NCBI GenBank assembly: GCA_033064195.1 | Contig: JARBJD010000017.1 | Span: forward strand, 62,001 to 126,000 | Length of the DNA: 64,000 nt | Direction: 5' to 3' | DNA from: Blattamonas nauphoetae | Taxonomy: Eukaryota; Preaxostyla; Oxymonadida | Notes under the pieces: model-generated | Database searches by the model: none | Seen by the model: only the letters and a program-made list of their open reading frames with translations | Told to the model about the DNA's origin: nothing | Position numbers and translations under genes: made by a program | Shown: in pieces, positions 34,900 to 44,232 of the stretch | Position numbering within the stretch: position 1 is the stretch's first letter | How the letters are laid out: the number at the start of each line of letters is the position of its first letter

Positions 34900-35745
34900 A
34901 ATTGTGACGTACAGTTTGACAAATCGGGAGGTTTTTGTCACCTCTGACATTGTCGGACTATTGAAGAGAAGGATTTGTGCGAATTTGGTACGAAGTTATT
35001 GTGGAAGTACGATCCGAACAGTTCCCTCCATGCACAGAATCCATTGATTGTCATCTCGGAGAAGCCCCAGAGCTCTTGTCGCTGATTCGAAAGAATCGTG
35101 TTGGATATCATCAACGACACGGAGAGCAGTAAAGGATGTGGGATCTCTTCATCGAAGGAGAATGAGACGAAGAAAGTTGCGTTCTCGATCTTTGGGTGAG
35201 ACGGTGAACATTCTAGCAATGACCTATAGGTTGGAGAGTTTTTTCTCTTCCATGAGTATGTTCTGAGATCTCATATGAATACGTACGGAATTTGATCGTA
35301 CGTCAGAGTTCTTGGATCGACATCATCGTCTGAAAAGTGAGATGAATCTGCAGCCTGCTGGCTTATCTTGAAGAAAGTCAAGAGAATTGAATCTTTATCT
35401 TGAAGATCTTCTACTGCTCGTCGTGCTCCACCTTCCAGGAATAAGATTGTTTGAGTCCCCTCGAGATGAACCGCCAATCGCACGACAGAGAGAGGCTTCT
35501 TCTGCATTGGGAATGCGAGAAGTCTCCAGGCCGCTTCTGGGGATCCGATGTATCGGGCTTGAATGGATGATTGAATTTCGTCTACTCTGTTTTGACTCAC
35601 TTCTTGTGAGGTGCCAAACTCTGTTGAGGGGAGAGTGTCTTAACTCTCGTCGACCCTCAACACCGCCCGATCGGCTCCAATGCAAATGTACTGGTATGAG
35701 TTCATGACAACCATGACGGAAGAGCAAATTTCTACGGTGATATAA
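34900..35745 (-). mobile_element. Helitron remnant (RepHel C-terminal region)
   Basis: The minus strand encodes blocks that match Helitron proteins in order: YICIGADRAVLRV, NRVDEIQSSIQARYIGSPEA then AWRLLAFPM, VVRLAVHLEGTQTILF, KDSILLTFFKISQQAADS, then VSPKDRERNFLRLILLR, RDPTSFTALRVVDDIQHDSF, ALGLLRDDNQWILCMEG and LRTKFAQILLF. This is the segment just before the helicase domain. The frame is interrupted by TAA near 35640, TGA near 35153 and TAA near 34997. No Rep or helicase motifs are found on either side, so it is a fragment. Its upstream end abuts the TIR element copy B at 35754. Confidence 0.85.
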
Positions 35746-35753
35746 ACGGTATA

Positions 35754-36553
35754 CAGTCTGAATAGTTCAAAGTCGAAGTGAAATAATTCAAAGTCGAAGA
35801 AAATAATTCAAAGTCGAAGTGAAATAATTCAAAGTCGAAGTGAAATAATTCAAAGTCGAAGTAAATAATTCAAAGTCGAAGTGAAATAATTCAAAGTCGA
35901 AATTCAGATTTTTTGTATTTAGCTTCCGAAATCAGCACATTATCCACTCTCCATCTACTGTGACCTTTTTGAACCCATGTGCTTTATCGTGTGAATACGT
36001 TTTTCAGGATTTAAAACAATCCATTCATGCTTTTTGAAGTGATTTTGAGCTTTTTAGATGAAAACAGTCACTTCATTGGTCTGAGAAAAAACAGCCTGTG
36101 ATACACAAATGGTTGTAGTATTGGACTGACGTTTGAGAGGCGTGAAGGAGTCATCGGTGTGACTTGTTCTGGAAACTTTTGGCCTTGTTCAGCTTGGGTA
36201 GGATCTGATTTTTAATGGTTTTCTAAACTTAGACGAAGAATTACTGGGAAACGAGCTCAAAAATGTGAACTATAGCCGAGAGAGTGTTGAATGGTGTCGG
36301 ATGATACTTGACTTGCCAGCACCATGATCATTGATTCTGTTTTTTGAGTTTGAAAGAGTGGTGTGTGAGGTTCACAAGAACAAATTTGTCCAAAAATTTG
36401 GTCCTTCGACTTTGAATTATTTCACTTCGACTTTGAATTCTTTCATTTCGACTTTGAATTATTTCACTTCGACTTTGAATTATGTACTCCGACTTTGAAT
36501 TATTTCACTTCGACTTTGAATTATTTATGATAGACTTTGAACTATTCAGACTG
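35754..36553. mobile_element. Nonautonomous TIR element, copy B
   Basis: An 800-bp copy of the 26.7-kb element in the same orientation. It has CAGTCTGAATAGTTCAAAGT at the left, the inverse at the right, and TA at 35752-35753 and 36554-36555. There are about seven TTCAAAGTCGAA units on the left and seven inverted on the right. The core from about 35930 to 36400 is nearly identical to copy A, with a few substitutions and one small indel. Confidence 0.88.
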
Positions 36554-36682
36554 TAACGTCGAAGCAGGAGGGGGTTGCAAGGAACAACCCATTCGTGTCC
36601 GATTTCGTCTGCATTGCTGTAGATAAAGGGGGATTGTCAATAGGAGAAATTTATATCAGTGTTTTCCGATGTAACAGTGATA

Positions 36683-37338
36683 CAGTCTGAATTGATCAAA
36701 GTTGAACATAAATAATTCAAAGTCGAAATGAAATAATTCAAAGTCGAAGGACCAAATTTTTGGACAAATTTGTTCTTGTGAACCTCACACACCACTCTTT
36801 CAAACTCAAAAAACAGAATCAATGATCATGGTGCTGGCAAGTCAAGTATCATCCGACACCATTCAACACTCTCTCGGCTATAGTTCACATTTTTGAGCTC
36901 GTTTCCCAGTAATTCTTCGTCTAAGTTTAGAAAACCATTAAAAATCAGATCCTACCCAAGCTGAACAAGGCCAAAAGTTTCCAGAACAAGTCACACCGAT
37001 GACTCCTTCACGCCTCTCAAACGTCAGTCCAATACTACAACCATTTGTGTATCACAGGCTGTTTTTTCTCAGACCAATGAAGTGACTGTTTTCATCTAAA
37101 AAGCTCAAAATCACTTCAAAAAGCATGAATGGATTGTTTTAAATCCTGAAAAACGTATTCACACGATAAAGCACATGGGTTCAAAAAGGTCACAGTAGAA
37201 ATCGAGGGAATTATGTGCTGCTTTCGGAGGCTAAAGGAAAACAAACTGTTTTTCGACTTTGAATTCATTCACTTCGACTTTGAATTATTTCATTTCGACT
37301 TTGAATTATTTCACTTCGACTTTGAATTATTCAGACTG
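36683..37338. mobile_element. Nonautonomous TIR element, copy C (inverted)
   Basis: A 656-bp copy in the opposite orientation to A and B. It starts CAGTCTGAATTGATCAAAGT, ends with the inverse, and has TA at 36681-36682 and 37339-37340. It carries fewer tandem units (two or three on the left, four on the right). Its core matches copy B more closely than copy A (shared AGCTTGGGTAGGATC-type variant). B and C are 129 bp apart and form a large inverted repeat. Confidence 0.88.
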
Positions 37339-37341
37339 TAT

Positions 37342-37944
37342 CCATCATCAACATTCTCATCTGGTGTTTCCATTTCACAATCACTTGCAGGAACTTCTGG
37401 AATTCAGTTCAGTGGTGATGGCATACTTATATGGTCTCCGTGTGACACACCAGCATTGTTTTACAACGATGAGGACACAGGTTCAGGAGTGTTTTCAATA
37501 TCACCAACAGTAAGTTTTTCTCAGTTGTCAGACAGAAGAGTCAAAAGGAATATTGAACCATACCCCGATGTTCTTGAACAACTGAATAAAGTGGAAATTG
37601 TGTAGTCCCAATTCAACACGTTCGACTCGAAGATCAGCAAAGTGACGAAGCAAATCGAGAATGAGACTGATGAAGAACACTTGAAGAATTGCAAAGAGAA
37701 ATGTGAATGCTTGAAGAAGGAAAGTGAGAAGAAACACATTGGTGTGATTGCACAACAGATCCAAGAAATATACCCTGAAGACGTGAATGATTCCAAACCG
37801 GATTGTCTTCAAGTTGATTATGCAGAACTCACCTGTTTCTGTATCAATGCCATTCAGGAATTATGTGCAATCGTCGGACAACAACAGTCAGTCTTCAATG
37901 AACTCGTAGAAAAATATGATTCACTGACTAGTATTCCAACATGA
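37342..37944 (+). other. Fossil virus/phage-like tail-fibre chaperone domain (Peptidase_S74 type)
   Basis: The plus strand encodes a recognisable intramolecular chaperone of endosialidase domain: SDRRVKRNIEPYPDVLEQLN at its start and KKHIGVIAQQIQEIYPED, then LQVDYAELTCF, toward its end, with a Cys/Lys coiled insert between. Upstream residues (TSGIQFSGDGILIW) resemble a fibre beta region. Such domains trim and trimerise tail spikes of phages and occur in some viruses and in MYRF proteins. Here it stands alone next to a TIR element. It looks broken (about one break) and lacks any companion viral gene. I treat it as a fossil of uncertain source and modest age. Confidence 0.6.
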
Positions 37945-38518
37945 GATCAACCAGAAATTCAGAGTACTCTTTGATTGTTTTTCCATTGATTGTCTCGGTT
38001 GTTTCCAACATCAATCCAAGAACAGTTTGAGATGTGATTCACATTTTATTGATTTGTGTCAGATTTCAGAGCCCATTGGGCAGTGAACTACTGTAGTGTT
38101 CTTCGTGTTTCCTTCGAAATTATTGAAACTATGAATTTTTGTTTCTTTATTTTTTTGAAAGTTCATTTGTGTTCTGATATGATTCCTTCACAAATTAGTA
38201 CAGATTGGTCAACGGGTTCACTTGATTTAGACACTCGTCTGGTTCCTTGGTGCAAAATTTTCAAATTTTCTGAGGGTACTCTGATTCAAAATCGAAATAC
38301 ATAATTCAATGTCGAAATTCTTTATGGTGTCACCATTTCAGCATTTTTTCTAGATTTTCCTGGCGAAAAAAGTCAAGATTGTGAAGTCTCATCAAAAGGA
38401 TATCTCAACAAGTTGTGAATAGATTAGGATGAACTTCTTCTCAGAAACGTTTTTTGACGTAAATATCTGTTCACTTGCCAATTTCTTGTTTTTACCAAGT
38501 GATTTCCAGATCGACTGA

Positions 38519-38674
38519 GATCTGACCCTTTGAACAAGAATAACGGAACTGTATCCAGCACTTTGGGTCAGTAAGCCAAGCCAACTATACTGGACTGACC
38601 GAGGTGACCGGTCACTTTTTTCGAAAAAGCACTGACGGTCAGTGACCGAGGGATTTCGAAATATGGGTCAGATC
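38519..38674. repeat. Short inverted-repeat element (GATCTGACCC ends), copy 1
   Basis: 156 bp bounded by GATCTGACCC and GGGTCAGATC. The interior is rich in self-complementary GGTCAGTGACCG/ACCGGTCA motifs. Related copies lie at 41362 and 44057. Confidence 0.7.
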
Positions 38675-38823
38675 AAAAGTGTGTCAGGACGGTTAACATT
38701 TCTCTGAGCAGCGAAAAGATGGTTTACTCCCATGTGGAAGCTTGATTCAATTTATCCAACCTTCGAAACTAAAAATTAGCGTGATTCTAAGAAATTGATG
38801 ACGTCGAAACACTTCTGAAAGTA

Positions 38824-39178
38824 CAGGGTGTCCCAGAAGTAGTATGACACGATGGGTTGATCAGTTTTTGCTGATATTGGTTTTGAAGCATCAGTCATCT
38901 TTCTCTTCTTCTCAATGCTTCTATCTTTCACTTTTGATCATCTCACCACTGTATCATTGATCATCCTTCCATATTTGCTGAAAAAATGCGTGATCAAAAA
39001 ACGAGGTCCATCACAGTTCAAGAGATATCGTGGGAATATTACCAAGGGGGCAGTGGTGAGATGATCAAAAGTGAAAGATAGAAGCATTGAGAAGAAGAAA
39101 AAGATGACTGATGCTTCAAACACAAGATCAGCAAAAACTGATCAACCCATCGTGTCATACTACTTCTGGGACACCCTG
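38824..39178. mobile_element. Mariner-like foldback element
   Basis: 355 bp with long, almost perfect inverted arms of ~120-130 bp. The left arm starts CAGGGTGTCCCAGAAGTAGT; the right arm ends ACTACTTCTGGGACACCCTG. TA flanks both ends (38822-38823, 39179-39180). The ~100-bp centre is unique. CAGGGTGTCCCA with TA duplication is typical of mariner-family ends, so this is likely a nonautonomous derivative. The arms differ at few positions, implying a young insertion. Confidence 0.88.
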
Positions 39179-39321
39179 TATTATTGGATGATCATTCACG
39201 TTTCTCACGAAAAACTGTAAAAATAGTATATCTGTGAATGTTTGAGAAAACAAAAATCACAGCTAATCGTTGTGTTGTGAATTCAAGTGGAGAAATAGGT
39301 GCTGATCACTCCAAAAATGGT

Positions 39322-41310
39322 TCATTCCGTTGGTGGCTGAATCACCTGTTTCTCCATCAACTCCCTCGCCTCTTTCACCTTCTTCTCTTGCTCTTCTTCC
39401 CTCTTCTATCTCACACCCAGCTTAAACTGGTCACACATAATCACATCGCTCAATCGGTCGAGAGAGGTGAGCGGAATGCAAGTCTGAACATATCATGAAA
39501 ATGATGACAAGATAACAAGAAATAAGAATAAGGATGAAGAACATACCGATCCAACTTTCTTCAGTCGATCCTTCTTCGATCGTGCGCCCTTTTTCTGCTC
39601 TTCACAATATTATAACGAAAATTGGCGGACATCCACAACAGCAGGGAAGCTCTGCGGCCATTTAGCGGGAAGATTAAAGTGGGGCATCGCTGAGCTTCCA
39701 GTTTGTCCTGAAGCACCAATAGTCGACCTGCTGTGGGAGTTCGGAGAGGCAACTGATGCTTTCCGTCCGCCAGCAGATGCAGGCGAGCCAAAAGGAAAGG
39801 CGAGGTTGTGGAGAGCTGATTGCACAGGTTGGAATGGAGCTTTCAGCGAAGTAGCTGGCGGGGGTGGGGCGAGTGGAAGAGAAATCTTGAACTCGTTGGG
39901 GAAGCGTGGGATCTCGACATGGTGAAAGGTTGATGACCACGCTTCAGTGATAAACACATTTGGCGAGAATAGAGACACGATGATCGGAAGTGGGGGTGTG
40001 GATGATGTGAGTGATGTGAAGGTGGACGGATCCTCAACAAGGAACGCTGGATCTCCATTGACAACTGGAAGTTCGGCTTCTTAGGCAAAAAATTGAATCC
40101 GGAAGACGATGTATCTGGCGTCTGTGAGATCGACGGTGAGGGGAGTGAAATAGAGAGTGTGGAAGGGCGGGACAGAGGAGAGGGATTTTGGGGGAATAAA
40201 CGAAGTAATGAAGCGAGGAAGCTTGGTTAATCTGGTTTTTGAGTCCTCAGACTGGAGATAATTGATAAGAGAAGTAGAAAGACGAAGGTTGAGAAAGATG
40301 ATGGAAAAGAGGACAAAAGACAAACATAGTCCACTTTAAGACTTTTGTTGATCTCTTTCTTTTCGGATATCTGTCCCTCGTGGTCAGGAACCCCTTTTTC
40401 CTTGACCTCTCTTTCACGCATGCGATCATCAACAATTCCCTCTGCCCATGTTTCTTGAAGGAAGATGAGATCGAGACAGAGGCTTCCTTGTAGTTTATCT
40501 GCTTTGTTTCGTTCTGAAGATGGGTAGAAAGACATGATAATGTGAGAAGAGTCAACAAACCGATTATCTGGATCAGTTTCCCCATTCCATCGCTCATATA
40601 TTCATTTTCTTTGAAGAGGAATAGGTCAACATTTGTCAGTTTTTTCAGGTTGTCCGGTTTCGCTAAGGAAGGAGAATGTGGTTTGAGAAAAAAGTGAACC
40701 ATACCTTGCGGCTGATCAATATCTCCCCCCTCTCAACAAGGGAACAACAGTATCATAGAAAGACGTGAGGAACGGTCCAGAGTTCTGGAAGTGATCGCTC
40801 AGTTCTTGTGAAATTGGTTTCAGGGCCTTCTTGTCGTCACTGGTCATCACTTTTGAAGCAACCATGACCAAAGAGACATTTGGTTGCTGGTCAGGATCAA
40901 CAGAGAATAGTATTCAGGAGAGTGTTGTGAGAAGTTCTGTATTGGAGAAGACAAGGAAAACAAGAAGGATCATTAATCAGATCTGGTCAGTGAAAGATCA
41001 GAAAGAAAGAATGAAGAGAACGTGTAAATGGAACAAAAATGATGATATCAGACTTCTTGTTGTCCGTAGTCAGACATGTATGCCACGCGATGGGTGTTGT
41101 GATGTCTCCACTCGTTTGTTGTTCCCTCCTCTCCAACTTCTCCAAATCAAGCGTGAATAGTGAGAAATTTGATTCGACTTGTGAAACACATCTTCAGCAG
41201 ACGCAATACGCGGAGTTAGCGATGTTCGATCGGTGTGAACGATGATAACGGGATGATCAACCGTATCGTTTAAATGGACTGTTTCACATTCCCAATTCTC
41301 GTTTTGATGA
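39322..41310 (-). CDS. Unknown protein gene with in-frame TAA/TAG codons, partly degraded
   Basis: The minus strand reads, from about 41310 downward: NIVCITDLSDLDLHQNENWE, HPVIIVHTDRTSLTPRIASA, then FSVDPDQQPNVSLVMVASKV and DHFQNSGPFLTSFYDTVVPL, KPDNLKKLTNVDLFLFKENE, LRLSTSLINYLQSEDSKTRL, VDLTDARYIVFRIQFFA, a Pro/Ser region, and a basic coiled C-terminus ending EKQVIQPPTE with TGA. In-frame TAA occurs at 40081-40083 and 39610-39612, and TAG at 39406-39408; coding character continues across each. A frame shift lies in the six-G run near 40727, and a TGA lies near 40938. The 5' part is cut by the repeat at 41362. No family is recognised. I favour a young pseudogene, but recoding of TAR is not excluded. 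Confidence 0.5.
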
Positions 41311-41361
41311 AGATCAAGATCAGATAGGTCGGTTATGCATACAATGTTTCGCTACATGACT

Positions 41362-41520
41362 GATCTGACCCCTAGAAGTAAAGACGACTGACCCTGACCG
41401 AGCCCAAGGGCTCGGTCAGTCCAGTATAAAGCCAAGTTGGCTTGTCTGACCGGCACTGACCGGTCAGTTTTCACCGAAAAGTACTGACGGTCACTGACCG
41501 GAGAAATTACTGAACCCATA
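41362..41520. repeat. GATCTGACCC repeat, copy 2
   Basis: Begins GATCTGACCC and ends in a mutated inverse (CTGAACCCATA). The interior carries GGCTCGGTCAGTCCAGTATA, AAGCCAAGTTGGCTTG and ACCGGTCAG/CGGTCACTGACCG palindromes shared with copy 1. Confidence 0.65.
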
Positions 41521-41820
41521 GTCGAGAGATATCGTTTATCCGGAGTGGTTTCCAAAACAACCGAAATTCGAATCATTAACCAAAGAATCCTTGAATTTCC
41601 TTCGGATATGCCACAATTGATTTATTATCATTACAATTCAGCTCTATCACTCTTATTTTCGGAGAGTAATACCTCAAAAGTTCAGAAAAAACAGTTACGG
41701 GCACTTGATCGAGCTTAACATCCTCTCTCGATAAAAAAGTGATAGCTGTCATATTGGATCAGTTCCTCGCTTATATTTGTATTGCTTTGATTTGAATGGA
41801 CGAGATCTGAACAATCCACT

Positions 41821-43868
41821 TCAGGCTGTCGAGGAGAGAGTCGTTCCTCCATTCAGAACGAACAGAGATGATGTCCGTTGTGTGGTTGAGTGAGTCAGTG
41901 CCGTTCCTGATTCTATCTTCAGAGTCCCAGATGTCACATCGAAGAGCGAGGAGGAAAGGGACACCCATTTCAATCTTGAACAGCGATGCCGTGTGAGCGG
42001 CTGAGGGAGGGTCGTGATCGTCACTGTGCTGGAGAGGGTCAGTGTGCTTCCTTTCACAACGAGCAGAGACTGTGAGAGCGATGAGGGAAGTGTGATGTCA
42101 ATCGACGACAAAGTGAGTGAGCCAACTTCCACAATTATCTGTCCATCAGATTCAAAAAGCAGTGATGCCTCAGGAAACGAAAAGATCGACGCACCTGTCT
42201 CGGGGCATTCGAGAAAAGTTGAGAGAGTGATGTTTGAGCCCAGGCTGATTTCGGTCTTCGTGTGAGTGAGCAGCGAGAAGGCGAAATCGAGTGACGAGCA
42301 AGGAAGACGCTCCTGACCACACTTTCCATGATCCCAGAACCCTTCCGACATAAACACAGCTCAATTCGTGTGTGGATACAAATGATACCCAAGCGGTCCA
42401 ATGTTCGTCGTGTTTTTCGAATCTGACACAAACACCTGTTCCAACTGAGCTTTAGTCATCGTGGTGTTCGTCCCAATCAGACTCGTCCAATCATCAGAAA
42501 TGACAATTCCAACATCTTGTCCCTCCAGAAACTCTTCATGACTTCCAGTCATCCCAGCTGTGCTGATCGACACACTCTTCATCACAACATCCCCAGACGC
42601 TTCGTACTTCATCGACAGAAATGAAACACTCTTCAGCGACAGTGTCGACGCTCCACTCATCTTGACGAAGCTGCTGGTTCCAGAGAATGAAAGAGGGACG
42701 AATTCGACGCTTTCGGGACGAAGAGATCCACCTTTCACATCGAAGAACGACTTCTGGCGAGATACTCCAATCTGTGAAGCTGTTTCTGTGAAGCCGAGTG
42801 AGGTGAGCAAGAGAGAGCCATCAGTAAGATGAGCAAAGCTCTGAGCGGTCGATTGCATGCCCATCAGCGAACGTGCTGAACCCAACCCAGTGACAGTGAT
42901 GGTCTTCTTGCTGGTGATGGAGAGAGTGGATTCACTTGTCGTTCCTTCCTGCAACGTTGAGTTTGTATTCAGACATTGGCATGAGTCGATCGTGATGGAC
43001 GCTGCGTGAGGGAGAAAGACAGTTGATATGTCTCCATTGACTGAAGAACGCGGTGAGGAACAGACGCTGAACGACGACGCGATGGGAGTGGTGAGGGAGA
43101 CACTCGACGATGAATCGATGAAGAGCGACGAGGCCGACTGCCCAGCACAGTTTTCGAAGAGAAGACCAGAGAGGGCCAGAGTGTCGCAGGAGGTGATTGA
43201 GAGTGCGGCTTCCTGTGATGTCGACAGGAGACGAGAGAGGGTGGCGACAGACATCGAGACAGATTGAACAACTGCTTGTTTCATCTGTCGTGACTCTTCT
43301 TCTGCTGCAGGTTTTTCCTCTATTGCTTCTTTCACGTCTACGACTGAGAAAATTGGATATTTTTGGACGCAGTTCAGTTTGACATAAGTCAAACTGGAAT
43401 TCCTAAAAAGAAAGATAGAACCGAGTTTTATCACTTTCTTAATGAGTCGGGGGAGGAGATTGTACATTTGGTATCTTGTATTCTCGAATCGTGTGCGACT
43501 GACAGTGGATCGATGATATCTTCGTTTCTGAGCAACAATAAGAAAGAAAAGTGATGTGATGAATAAAGAATGATGCATGATACCAAAGTCTTCACAGATA
43601 ATAGTGACAAATAAGCAGATTCGCTCGTTCGAAACGACCAAAGTTGAGCCTGTGTGATTTGCTTTCGATCTGAACCTTCCCAACAGCTGGAATAGCTGCA
43701 GTTGGTGATTATCAAGTCCGTATCTTCCGTCTCTGATAGTTGGGCTTGCAAAAACGCTATCAGACGAGACAGCTTTGAGGAAGACGAGGGAGAGGTTGGA
43801 TCTGCGTGTATTAAAAAGAACAATGAGAAGGCGGCAGAGAAAGAGAGAAATAAGCGTCTCAAATGCAT
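41821..43868 (-). pseudogene. Surface protein with beta-helix-like repeats, broken
   Basis: The N-terminal signal peptide is MHLRRLFLSFSAAFSLFFLIHA. The body is long, Ser/Thr/Leu/Val-rich, and repeats strand-turn patterns such as GSLLLTSLGFTETAS, GASTLSLKSVSFLSM and VEVGSLTLSSIDITLPSS, as in parallel beta-helix surface proteins of the Pmp/pectin-lyase-like type. A frame switch is needed after the signal-peptide exon, near 43350. A single TGA near 42360 separates YHLYPHTN from AVFMSEGFWDHGKCG in the same frame, and the coding then stops without an anchor segment at 41821. The product would be cell-surface or secreted. The breaks and missing C-terminus make this a pseudogene or gene fragment. 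Confidence 0.6.
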
Positions 43869-44056
43869 GAAGAAGGTAGAGAAGAATATAGTGAGACTAT
43901 TGAGCTCCAAACATTCATAAAGATGGTGAACAAGATGAGCATTGCACAAACAAGAGAAATGAGGCTATCAAACGGTTTCAGGAAGATTCTCTGGACATGT
44001 AGTTTTGCCAAGTTTCGACTTTTAGGGAAATAGCTCACAATTAAAAGTTTGATGGA

Positions 44057-44140
44057 GATCTGACCCTTTGAAGTTTTTTGAACTGACACTGACCGACACT
44101 TTTAGCCGGTCAGACAAGCCTAAAGCCAACTAATTCAAGC
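44057..44140. repeat. GATCTGACCC repeat, partial copy 3
   Basis: Starts GATCTGACCCTTTGAAG like copy 1, then AGCCGGTCAGACAAGCC and AAAGCCAAC as in copy 2. The right end is missing. It sits just upstream of the eIF3a gene and marks the edge of the repeat-rich island. Confidence 0.6.
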
Positions 44141-44232
44141 ATTGCTTTCCTCATACTTTCAACTCCTTGAAGCGAAAAGGCCAAGCTTTACTGATCGGAA
44201 GTGAATGATCAAACCATAGTCATTTTGTTTTC

